Positions 41,778 through 51,937 of a stretch of 60,000 nucleotides of DNA are shown here, piece by piece. The position numbers were made by a program, and so were the translations under genes. The DNA is from Mesostigma viride (Eukaryota > Streptophyta > Mesostigmatophyceae > Mesostigmatales > Mesostigmataceae), in the NCBI GenBank assembly GCA_009746045.1, contig RPFO01000076.1, positions 4,645,775 through 4,705,774 of the forward strand, written 5' to 3'. The notes beneath the pieces were generated by a model that saw only the letters and a program-made list of their open reading frames with translations, was not told where the DNA came from and searched no databases. The stretch's first letter is position 1, and every line of letters starts with the position of its first letter.

Positions 41778-43127
41778 GTTCTCTCACCTTATTACTCTGA
41801 GGATGATGATCTCATTACCATTGGGGATGGCAACCAGGGCATAATTGATTTTGAGGCAGCAACCTTACTGTCCTCCCAACACCCTGTTCTGGAACCTTAC
41901 ATAAAAGCACTAACCCCTACTGTTGACAACTCCATAGATATCAAGGAGCTTGCTCATCAGCTGCACCTAGCCATGGGTCATGAAACAGTGGCTGAGGAAC
42001 TGGCCAGACGGCTGGGGGGTAGTAGCATGGGAAAACAACTCAGGAATGCAGTAAAACTGGCTAGACAACACTGTCAAGAATGTCAGTTCAATAGCCCCAA
42101 ACCTCAAAAATGGCATACTGCAACTCCTTCCACCAATAGGGGCATGATAGTGGGGGATGTGATGCACATCAACAAAGATGTCCAACCCTACCTGATCCTA
42201 AAAGACTCATGGTCCAGGTTCACAGTAATGGAACCCCTACCTGGCATGTCTGCAGGGCAGCTACGTGTTGCACTCATGATTGCTTTACCCAGATTCTACC
42301 CAGTTGACAGAATTTTGCTTGATCAACAATTTTCTTGTCTGACTGACCTGGAAGGGTGTGAAGCAATAGAGATTGCTGGGCTGGAAGATCATGAGGGTCA
42401 GGGGGTCATTGAAAGAACCATCAGATCTGTCAAAACCCTACTAGCCAAAAATCCTTCCAAGGATGCTACTTCAGGGGTCTATTGTGACAGGGCACTCTGG
42501 TGTCATGAAATGTGCACAACCCTAAACATGAGACCTGTCTTGCATGCCACGTGGGGTGAAGTAATCCCAGCAGGCCTGCAGGCAGGTGTATATCCCCCAG
42601 AGGTGATAGCACTGTACAACACTGCACGTGCACAAACCTCAGCAAAACTGGCAGAAAAAGATAAAACCCATTCCAGGCCAGTATTCCAAAAAGGTGATCA
42701 AGTTCTCTATTACAAGGAAAACAGCTTTGGTAAGGTTGGAACTTGGCTAGGTCCAGTTACCATCCGTGGATTTACCAAAAACAGCAAGACCGTGGAGGTC
42801 AAGCACAATATCAATGGGAAGCGTCACAGGGTGAGCTGTCATAGAATTAAGAAGTATTATTCTCCCATGGCAGACGTGCCTGGGGAAGAGTCTTTAAGCA
42901 TGGACTCACTACTTCTATCTGGCAACTCCAGCATGCCCAGCAGTAGCTCTGAGCCACCAATTACTGCTGTTGACAGCACCACAGCACCCTCTGTGAACCC
43001 TTCCACCCTCAGTGAAGCCAGGCCCACTTCACAACCTGGGGATTGCTTAACCAGGCACGAGGTAGCTGGGTTGGAAGCATTAGCTCAGCCCCAAGGCACG
43101 AACCTGTCTGCCAACCTCCCGCTCTGA
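41778..43127 (+). pseudogene. Element H pol: integrase
   Basis: The open frame begins after a stop at 41775-41777. Zinc-binding segment: HQLHLAMGHETV with HCQEC (H-x3-H ... C-x2-C). Catalytic core: Asp in VGDVMHINKD, a second Asp in ILLDQQFSCL and Glu in GQGVIERTIRSV, with 29 residues between the last two. The C-terminal domain is SH3-like: QKGDQVLYYKENSFGKVG, TWLGPVTIRGF, KRHRVSCHRIKKYY. This resembles the GPY/F module of Ty3/gypsy and retroviral integrases more than the copia C-terminus. It ends in a TGA at 43125-43127. The protease continues one frame over. Confidence 0.82.
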
Positions 43128-44705
43128 GGTCAAATTGGCAGTCGCCTTGCAAGCATTACACAGGTCACATAAGCAACAAGCTGCTGTGGCCGCAGGGTTG
43201 GCAAAAGTCTCAGCTGTGTGCACTAGTCAGGACCCCTGGACCCTGGCAATAGACACTCAGGCACAGGTCAGTGTGATCAGTGCACAAGCCATCCCTGGTC
43301 TTGAGATTGCACCTTCATTTTGGGCACGGGTGCAGGATTTCTCAGGCCAAAGCTCACTGGATGTAGTGGGACAAGTGATGCTCCCTATACTTGGTATTCA
43401 GACACCCTTCCAGGTGGTGGAGGGGTACTCTGGTAACACCTTGTTGGGGGAACCTTTTGTATCCTATCCTGGGGTGCTTATCTCAGCTAATGAGCTCAGT
43501 GTCACAGGGGTGGGTGCAGTTCCTCTGGACCACTTTAAAATCCCTCTCTCCAGTATTGTCCCTGGTATGGATGCTGTCATCAAGGCAGTCAACACTCAGT
43601 ATGCACCAGGGGAGATCCCTGATCTGGACAAGTTAGTGCACAGCCAGTTCCTCCATCCCTCAGCCTTTGGGCTGGGTAAGTGGGACATAGCCATGCACTC
43701 ACCCCACCAAATCTCCCACGTCATACAAGAATGCAAAACACAAAAAGGGTTTACCAAGTGGCTGATGGCCATTGTCCACCAAGCCAGGCAGGAATGGGTC
43801 CTGCCCAACCCCAAAAACCCTCAATACAAACCGCCTGTCACCCCTTCATGGGACGTGCCAGAGGGAGCCAAAAAGCTCAGATTAAAATTTGTTCTCAAAC
43901 AAAAACCACAAAAAGTGGGCTCCCCAATCTTCCATGCCAGACCATGTGTCACAGAATTAAAGGGGACTCCACACTGCCAAAAGGGGAAACATACACACCT
44001 GGGCTGCAACAAACCTCACTCAGGATCATGCTCTCCCTATTCCTCCACAACCTCAATGCAGGCCAAGACTATGTCTGCAAAGCCACTGACATTAAAAGGG
44101 CCTTCCTCAGGGGGGACCCAGAAAAGGCTGAATCTGTGTGGAAAGGGAAGGTGTACGTGGTAGACACCCCAGCTGTGTGGAAACCTTACATTGATGAGCC
44201 CCACCTTATCATCAACATTGGGGTGGAAGGGCTTGTCAGTGCCCCAAAAATTTTCAGAGACTCAGCAGAGGAAGTATTCAAAAAGCTCAAGGCCACGTAT
44301 GATGACCTGGACCCATGCTTTTTTGTTGTACCCACCCCCTCTGGACTGCTGTTCTTTGTGTGGCATGGAGATGACCAACTCATTTGTGGGCCTAGAGCTG
44401 AGGTGGAAACCTTTATTCAGCAGGTCCAGGAATCATATGAGATTGGCAAACAGGTGGAATTGAGCACAACCCCCATCCAGTTCTGTGGCATCATGTTGCA
44501 GCTGCACAGGCAGCCAGATCAATGGGTCTGCTCTCTCTCTCCTCCTGCAGAATATATTCAAGATTGTCTAGATCTGCTGCATCACACCTGCCTCCCCTTA
44601 CACATGTGTGCCACTGTTCAGGGCAAACTGGGGTGGTGGTCAGCCATCTGTGGGGCTCCCTTAGCTGTCATCAGCAGGGTCACCCATGATGTTCTAGTCA
44701 AATAA
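43128..44705 (+). pseudogene. Element H pol: protease-like domain and reverse transcriptase
   Basis: The protease-like segment begins near 43240 with LAIDTQAQVSVISAQAIPG. The active-site loop reads D-T-Q, where a retropepsin has D-T/S-G. It continues LDVVGQVMLPILGI, FQVVEGYSGNTLLGEPFV, the second hallmark. RT follows: LRLKFVLKQKP, then after a frameshift near 43970 TDIKRAFLRGD, VEGLVSAPKIFRDSAEEVF, DDLDPCFFV, and the box FVWHGDDQLICG. The usual aromatic residue of YxDD is again His. TAA at 44703-44705. Homology to copia RT is clear from motif order and spacing. Confidence 0.85.
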
Positions 44706-45273
44706 AATGCAGTCACATCAGGAAGTTGATCCATGACTGCCCCCCCTCATCCTCCATGGCCTGAATCTGATGGAAGACATCCACATACACAGTGTCATGG
44801 ACAGCTCCATGGAGAGCAGAACAATCAATCAGATGGGGGCACGGGAATCAGGGCTGTTTTTTCTCACCAACAGGTCAGATTACATGTCCCTCACTTCCTG
44901 GTACAGCAGGCTACACCGCAGAAAACCTGGCAGCAGCAACTCAGCTGAATGTCGTGCTGTGGTGTCTGCTGCATTGCATGCTCGTTCCCTGCAGCACATG
45001 CTCACCTGGCTACAAACCCAGGCAGGCAGCACATGCAATGTCATCTCACATCTCTATACTGACAGCTATTCTGTGATCAGTTTTCTAACCAAGAAATCTG
45101 TTTCTACTGCTGTCCACACTGACCTGGATTGGGTGATCCTCAAACAGGAGGCAACCTACTTTTCCAGCTGGACTCATGTGGAGATGAGGACAACCCAGCA
45201 GACGCTTAACGAAGCTGCGGGATGCTGCTGGCCAACAGTACCAGCTCCTCTTTCAGAACATGAACCCCTATGA
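44706..45273 (+). pseudogene. Element H pol: RNase H
   Basis: Conserved acidic residues are in SVMDSSMESR, AECRAVVSA and YTDSYSVISF. The final block DNPADA is visible at about 45185-45210 in a different frame, followed by a missing base that turns the expected LTK into a stop. One or more indels separate it from RT: the RT frame ends at 44705 and the RNase H frame starts near 44770. Not functional as it stands. Confidence 0.78.
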
Positions 45274-45666
45274 TATCAGAGTCAGTGTTTGAATAAATGA
45301 CTGGCCATAGCACAGTACACAACCACCACACCCCCTTACCACAGCGATAGCTGCTGGGCGCCATAAAATTCAACACATTCGTTGTGGGGTGTGAGTGCTG
45401 GCTAGGTCAGATTTGTATCCATTTGCAGCTTGAGGACACAAGCTTTGTATCCATTTACTTAATGTGTGCTTCAGTACCTGGCCAAACCAGCCAGCTGTGT
45501 ACACCTTATTTAATGTGCAATATAACACCTGGCCAGAACAGCCAGCTGTAACCAACCTGGCTCAACCAGCCATGTCTCTTTTGTACCCCTAATCAACTTA
45601 AAAACAATAACAATAATGTTGGGGGTGCAGACCTGCATTAAGAAATAAATAATAAAACAATACTGG
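45274..45666 (+). other. Element H 3' untranslated region
   Basis: About 390 bp without coding sense. It contains three imperfect copies of a CTGGCC-AACCAGCCAGCTGT motif (about 45478-45575). AATAAA-type signals lie at 45645-45660. It ends AATACTGG against the LTR. It lacks the long purine run seen in A, B and F. Confidence 0.6.
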
Positions 45667-46139
45667 AGTTAGTCTCCATGCTTTGCTGTAGACTAAGTCT
45701 CAAAGGCATTGTGAATACAACGTATGAATAAGCCTTGTAAACCCACGTTGGTATGTGAATATAAATACCACGTGGGCTATGCAGATAGGGATGCTAGTCG
45801 AGTCGCATACGTTTCCCTAGATAGGTACTTTGGGTACTGAGGTACGTGACAGATGTCAGTACCCAGTATACGTAGTGTCCGGTCATTGGACGGTACTAGA
45901 GTATCCTAGATAGGGACCGTACTGCAGCGTGCTTTGATTTGTGATCGCACGATGCAGTGACTAGGCAGCTACCTGTCATCGTGCGGCCTCGGGCCAACGG
46001 TCTGCACCCAACGGTCACTGGCGGCGCAGCCGGTGAGAGGAACGTTGATAAAGGGTAAACCTATTTTCTAATGAACCAAGCAATTCATTGCTCCAAGCTT
46101 TCAGTGTTCTCAAGCAATATATCCCACCGCATTCTAACT
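45667..46139 (+). repeat. 3' LTR of element H
   Basis: 473 bp, from AGTTAGTCTCC to ATTCTAACT, followed by the second copy of GAAGG. The difference in length from the 5' LTR is one T in AAGCTTTCAGTG. Confidence 0.94.
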
Positions 46140-46739
46140 GAAGGCAGGGCCCACGGTTTCAACGTGGCAGACAACATAGCCCTGACCAACTGGTTGAAGG
46201 TCTCTGGGCTGGATAAGGCCACACGTGGATCCCTCAAGGTCATGTGTGCTCCTCACTCCACCCTGAAGGCCTACAAGGTCATCATCAAGCAAGCTCTTGA
46301 AGCTGAGGAGCTGTTTGAGGGTGGGGTGCCAGCAGTGAAGGCAACCCAGGCAGGTGGGCGTACCCAGGGGGGCTCCAAATCGTCTGAGGCTGACAGAAGC
46401 CAAGGAGGGCGTAGGGGCAACCATAACAAGCGCAAGGGCGATCATTCACCCGACTCTGACAGGAGGTCACACTCCAAGTCGGTGTTCAGGCGGGTGGGTG
46501 GTAAGCCCAAGCAGGGTAACGCGTCTGACAACGGGGGCAGTGGCCAGGGCAAGTCAAAGATACAATGCTACCTGTGCAAGGGGTGGGGGCATATCAAGAA
46601 GGAGTGTCCCAGCTTCAAGAAGTCCCAGGGCCAGGGCAGCAACAAGAATAACAACAACAACAAGAAGAAGAACAACAACAAGTCCCAGGCAGGCCAGCCT
46701 TCAAAGGGCAGTCAGCAAGAAGACAACAAGGAGCAGTGA
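46140..46739 (+). CDS. Element F gag, C-terminal part with CCHC zinc knuckle
   Basis: Continuation of 37978-38501 after element H. The capsid-like region ends with TRGSLKVMCAPHSTLKAYKV and KQALEAEELFEGG. A basic Ser/Gly/Lys linker and the zinc knuckle CYLCKGWGHIKKEC follow, then an Asn/Lys-rich tail. Stop UGA at 46737-46739 in the context GAG-CAG-TGA-CTG. The frame after it stays open for 37 codons. The pol frame is +1 relative to gag here, so an indel, or real frameshifting, must lie between. Confidence 0.85.
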   Translation, partial: EGRAHGFNVADNIALTNWLKVSGLDKATRGSLKVMCAPHSTLKAYKVIIKQALEAEELFEGGVPAVKATQAGGRTQGGSKSSEADRSQGGRRGNHNKRKGDHSPDSDRRSHSKSVFRRVGGKPKQGNASDNGGSGQGKSKIQCYLCKGWGHIKKECPSFKKSQGQGSNKNNNNNKKKNNNKSQAGQPSKGSQQEDNKEQ

Positions 46740-46917
46740 CTGTCTGAGGCAACCCCTACACACCTTAATTCACCCAGGGGGAGGCCAGGTGCTCCAATGC
46801 AGATTTTATATCTGGGCAACAAGAGGGTGATCTCCAGGTTCAGGGTGGCCCCAGGTCACCTGGAGAGGTACAGGTTCCTATGAAGACGTCCTTGACAGCT
46901 GGTGTGCAGCTGTAAGA

Positions 46918-49900
46918 ATGTCTGACCCCATGCATCCTCGTGCTGGGCACGAGGGTGGACCTCTCATTTTGAGAGAAACCAATGTACAACCACAGAGGGG
47001 TGTGAAGGCCTCTGGTGGTATGCATGTGGTCCCTGCTGGCGGTCCAGTTGTTGGGCATGAGCAGGGTGACTCAGGCTCTGAGTCAGAACAGGATGGAAGT
47101 CAGCATGGTGATGCTGGACAACCTGACAGCACAGTCCTGACTGTGCCAGGGACTGCTTCCTCTGTGTACCAGGAGTTGGGTGCCCGAATCCACAACATGT
47201 TTGGGCATGCCACTTCTCTGTCAAACAACTTTGCCTTCCGTATGGGCAGGGCACCCCTTCTCAAGGCGTGTCAGCAAGCTGCCTCACGGTGTAAGTGCCA
47301 GTTGTCCTCCAACAAGCCCAGGAAATCACATGCCAAAGCTCTACCTCAGAGCATTGGTGATCTGCAGTGTGATATCCAACACATCAGGGGCATGCAACTG
47401 TTGGTGTGCGTGGACAGGTACACAAAATACAAGGTGCTGGAGCATTTACCTTCTATGAAGAACAGGTACTTGCTGGCTGCCCTGCAGAATGTAAGAGCCA
47501 AGTTTCCTACCACAAGGATCCAGGTGGACATGCAGTTTCAGCATCTCAAGGGTGATCCTACCCTTCCTGAGTTGCTGGTTACACCTAGGGAGGCTCATGG
47601 GCAGCAGGGTGCTATCGAGAGGGCAATCCAGGAGGTCAAGAAATTGATCATCTCTGAAGACTGGGTACCCTTGTCTGCACCTGCACTTGTCAGGAGTGCA
47701 TGGCTGAGGAACGTGGAGCAGCAGCTGAACAGCAGGGTTACCTTCTACTATGATGGAGTTGCTGTCAGCCCAATGGGTCTATATCATGGCCTGTGCCCAC
47801 CACATGTGCTGGAGGGCTGGAAACATGCTGCACATGTCACCTTTGCCAAGCTGAGGGAGAAGGACCGGGGTTGGAAGATGCTGGAGCCACAAGTGGGTCA
47901 GAAGGTCCTAGCTTGGAAGGAACCTAGCCTTTATGGCAAACGTGGTAGCTGGAGTCCTGGGGTGGTTACCCAGGTTGATGAAGCTAGCCACGCATGCTTG
48001 GTCAGCATGGAGGACGAACCAAAGCATGTGCACCGGCTGAGTTGGTCATATGTCAAGCCTAACCTGATGAATGAGGGCAGTCAGGCACAAGGCTCACAGG
48101 ATCTGCAGGATTTTCAGGTCCCAAGTGACATCACTGACGCAACGACCACATCTGTTGCAGGGGAATCTGTCAGCCCTGGCCAGGTTGCAGAGGTACTTGT
48201 TGAACAGGCTGCAAGGTCGACAGCTGGGGAGTCAACTGTCAAGCCCAAGGCACTAACCAAGCCCAGGGGGACAAGTTTGGCTGGATTGATTGGGGCTCTA
48301 CAAAGAGCCAAGAAGCAGCCCAAGGTAGCCAAGCTCAGGTGGCATGGCAATCTGGGGCTGGACACTGCCTTAGAGGTAGACACTAATTCTCAGGTTTCCA
48401 TCATTGGGACCAGAGCTGCAGCAGGGTACAGCATGACTGAGCCCAGCTATCAGTTTGTGTCTGACTTCAGTGGCGGGGTACACGTGAAGGTACTGGGTGA
48501 GGTATCTATTCCTATCCTTGGACAGGACACTGCATTTTGTGTCTTGGAGGGCTATCAAGGTCCTGCTCTTCTGGGGCAGAATTTCCTATGCCAGGATGGA
48601 GTAGTGATCACGTCCTCTCTCCTGACTAAGGAAGGGGCTGGTCAGGTCCCACTGATTAATTTCAGGACAACTCACCTATCACGTGCAGTAACCAGGTCGG
48701 TTAAGCGTGTGCAAGTGTGCCAGGGGCAGGAGCCCTTGGTAGATGACCTCATATTGCCAGCTGCTAGTCATCCAAGCAGTTTGGGCATTGGTCCTCACTC
48801 ACTTGCTGGACACAGCCCTATCAACTACCAAGGCCTGGTGAAGCTCATGTCCTCTCCCATTATGTGTCCCCAGGTCACACTGGGTCTGATTAAATCTGGG
48901 GAGGACTGGATCTCCAAGAAATGCGTGGAACCTGTCAATGACCTGCCTCCTGCACGACGTCTACTCAAGCTCAAGTTTGTCATCAAGATGAAGGAGGTGG
49001 ACGGGGTCAAGGTACCACATGTAAGGCCAGTGCTGAATGAGTTCAAGGGTACTGGTGAGTGCACTGCTGAGGAGTTGTATACCCCTGGCATGTTGCATGA
49101 TACTTGGAGGCTGCTGCTGTGTGTATTTCTAGGCCTTCTCAACAAGGGCTTGGACTATGGCTCAGTGGTGGTAGACTTCAAGAGGGCATTTCTGGAGGGT
49201 GATGCAGATGTGGCACAGGAAAAGTGGGAGGGCAAGACGCCTTTCTATGTCAGGGTGCCTGCTGTATGGAAAAGGGACATTCACACAGAGTTCCTTAAAA
49301 TCCTCAAGGGCCTGGAGGGCCTGAGGTCAAGTCCAATAATCTGGAGGGAGACTCTCAACCGTTTCCTGAAGGAGCATTGCAACTTGAAGGTCTCTCCTGT
49401 AGACCCCTGTCTGTTTCTGGGGCAATGGGAAGGCCTGCCAGTGTATGCTTCGCTGCACGGGGATGACCTACATCTGATAGCTCCCACGTCGTGGCTTAAG
49501 GAGCTGATCTCCATCATTAAGTCCAAGTTTCCTCTGGGTAGGGAGCAATGGCAGGTGGAGAATGAGCCTCTCCTGTTTGTGGGCATGGAGGCCACACTGG
49601 TGAAGAAGGGGGGGAGTGGCGTATGCTGCTGGTGGGGGGCAATGATTATCAAGAGACCCTCATTAGCAAGCTTCCTCCAGTCATCACACAGGCACTGTGT
49701 CCCATGGTGAGGGGCATGGTTGCTTGGGTGGCGGGCATTTCCAGGCCAGACCTTATGGTCATAGCCAGGTTGCCTGATGACATGCTGGTGGAGCTAGGGT
49801 CTGCCAAGGTGGCTGATCAGGTCAGGGCTTCATCTGGCATTCTGTTGTCTGCAGTGGATTTATCACAACCCATTTGCATGGAGCTGTATGTGGACAGCTC

Positions 49901-50366
49901 AATGGACAGCAGGCAGGTCTCCAAGGTCAGGGGCAGGGCTGCAGGGCTCTTTGTGCTCAGACAGGAAGGCCTGGGGAGTTTGGTGAGCTGGTTTAGTCGC
50001 CTGCACAAACGGGTGGCTGTCAGCAGTGATGTGGCAGAATGCAGGGCTATTTGTGAAGGCATTCACACAAGCCTTTATCTGAAGGAGTTGCTTCATCAGA
50101 TGACTTCTAACACTCCTTGGCCACTTCAGGTTACCACTCTTCTAAAAACAGACTCCATGGGGATGGTGCAGTTTGTGCACAGGCAGATGGCCAGAAGTAG
50201 GGACTTGGATTATCTCCTTCTTAAAGAGTTGTCCTCCTTGGCCAATATTGAGCATATCCCTGGGGTTGACAATCCTGCTGATGCTTTGACCAAGCTAGTG
50301 CAGAAGGCAGCAGTGCAATACAAGGTTCTTCAGTCTCTGATGGACCCATCTCAGCAAGCTGTCTAA
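46918..50366 (+). pseudogene. Element F pol: integrase, protease-like, RT, RNase H (one frameshift)
   Basis: The best-preserved pol here: 46918 to about 49610 is open (about 900 codons). One shift at a run of seven G (49610-49616) moves to the frame ending at 50366. Residues from 46918: zinc segment IHNMFGHATS ... CKCQ (about 89-123); integrase Asp 148 or 152, Asp 204 (IQVDMQFQ), Glu 234 (GAIERAI); SH3-like segment about 330-390; protease-like loop EVDTNSQVSII at Asp 488 with PALLGQNFL near 550; RT blocks DFKRAFLEGD, LEGLRSSPIIWRE, SPVDPCLF, HGDD at 847-850. In the second frame RNase H has YVDSSMD, AECRAI, KTDSMGM, VDNPADALTK. Protease after integrase is not the copia order. Confidence 0.9.
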
Positions 50367-51315
50367 GCTGGTGCATGGTTATAGGGCATTGGAGAGCAGA
50401 TTGTGTGGTAGTGTCAGCATTGTGACTGGCATAATACCTGTATTTTAGTCTGTACTAAGGCTCATGGACCATGGTACACTCACTCTGATTTTAATCAGGA
50501 TACAGCCAGGTTTTGGCTGGGGTTCATGCTGTTGACTACACAAGGTTGACAGGTCCATTACAGACCATGTATTCTATTTTAAAAGAAATGTATATTTGTA
50601 CATACCTCTCACAATGGTCTGGGAACCTTTATTCTGGGGTTTATAGGGCGGGGTTCGATTCCCTGGTATTATGTTTCTACAAGCTGGCCTGTTCAGGTGT
50701 TTGCCTGTTCAGACTTCCCTAGTTCCCCAGGGCAGGATTTAATTGTTGCCTATGTGTTTCATTTTGTCATTTGTTTGCTGTGGCAGTTTACCATCTGGCA
50801 AGTAGACGGGCGCCGTAAGACGGGCGCCAATAGACCCCTGTTGAGAGAATGACAGGCAAACTATTGTAATACGCCTTACTTTGTCAAGTGGTATTTTAAT
50901 TGTCATGGATTTATTGTACTTATATTGAATATGTACTGGGTTTTATGGGATTAGTATCTGGGATTAATGTAACTCACCGCCAGAAGGTCATTGTACTGGA
51001 GGCTCTACCGAGGTGATGGGATTAATTCCTGGAGAAGACCTCATAGAATTAACCTGTATGTATTTAATTTTGTGTGCTTCTAATATCTGGTGGTACTCTG
51101 TAATGCCACTTCCATAGGTTTTCTCCATTTCTCATGAAATGGTTTTTCCTGTGGCAGATCTGTTTCTTTTCCAGTTCCTTAAAAGAAAGGGCTGGGGGAA
51201 TGGCATTGGCCATTAAAGACATCTGTTCAAGCTTCAAGCTGGAGTGAAGGACATTTCAAGCTACTTCAAGGGTCCCTGGCAGGGGATGTGATCCCTAAAG
51301 AAAAGAAGGGATTGG
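50367..51315 (+). other. Element F 3' untranslated region and polypurine tract
   Basis: About 950 bp with no recognisable gene, similar in length to the 3' regions of A and B. The end AAAGAAAAGAAGGGATTGG (51297-51315) is a polypurine tract of the same form as in A and B, touching the LTR. Confidence 0.7.
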
Positions 51316-51932
51316 AGTTAACGTAAAGAATTTACGTTAGATGGATAGAGATTGTTACGCTCTTTCCAACGGCACCTTGAACGCCTCATTTGGTTAAGGA
51401 ACGTAAAAGTTATGACGTTTCCTAGGCTGTGCCGACAGTACCCGGCGCGCCACTGTGGGCGCGTACGGACACAGGATGTACAAGTGTCACTTTGATAGTC
51501 CGCAGGACGTTGACAGGACTTGTACAGGACTTGATGGTCAATTGATAGGTAGGCGCACTGTAGCGCGCCAGGACCTATGAGACAATTGATGCTGAGTAGT
51601 GTACGGATAGGTCCACAGGACTAGCCGTATGGACAATTGATAGATCTGCGCGCCAAAGGCGTGCCAGAGTCTGTGTAATCAATTGATTGACAGTTCGGCT
51701 GTGACAGTGCAGCTGATTACTTGGACGCGTCCCTAACAACCTATATGTGTGACTTGGTCGCACCGGGACGCTAGTTCTTGCGTGCACGTTCTCTGGGCAC
51801 TGCGACCCTGTCGCCTGTGCTGCGTGCAGTCTTGGAAGTGACGTGACTTACGTCTGTGTTTCCTTGTTATTAATAAAGGCAACTTCCTGCAAGAACCATG
51901 GCGGAATTCGTGGCATTCTCACGCTCACAACT
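51316..51932 (+). repeat. 3' LTR of element F
   Basis: 617 bp, AGTTAACGTAAAG to CTCACGCTCACAACT, with the duplicated GCTCT after it. It differs from the 5' copy at a few positions, such as CTTGGC/CTGGGC near 51795 and one extra T near 51864. Confidence 0.94.
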
Positions 51933-51937
51933 GCTCT

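Larger units (their letters stand above)
38502..46139 (+). mobile_element. Element H: copia-like retrotransposon inserted in F gag (7,638 bp)
   Basis: LTRs 38502-38973 and 45667-46139 are nearly identical (a few differences by eye) and flanked by GAAGG at 38497-38501 and 46140-46144. Inside: an ORF1/gag region with several frameshifts, integrase, a protease-like domain, RT and RNase H, all on the plus strand. It is a third subfamily of the same group: pol keeps the order integrase, protease, RT and the box HGDD, but its sequences are well diverged from A/B/D/F/G. Confidence 0.95.
33781..51932 (+). mobile_element. Element F: copia-like retrotransposon inserted in G gag, carrying K and H
   Basis: Bounded by LTRs 33781-34396 and 51316-51932 in the same orientation, with the 5-bp duplication GCTCT at 33776-33780 and 51933-51937. 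Without K (34417-37089) and H (38502-46139) the element is about 7.8 kb: LTR, ORF1, gag, pol (integrase, protease, RT, RNase H), 3' region, polypurine tract, LTR. The LTR copies differ at only a handful of positions by eye. This is a recent insertion that was itself hit twice. Confidence 0.95.
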
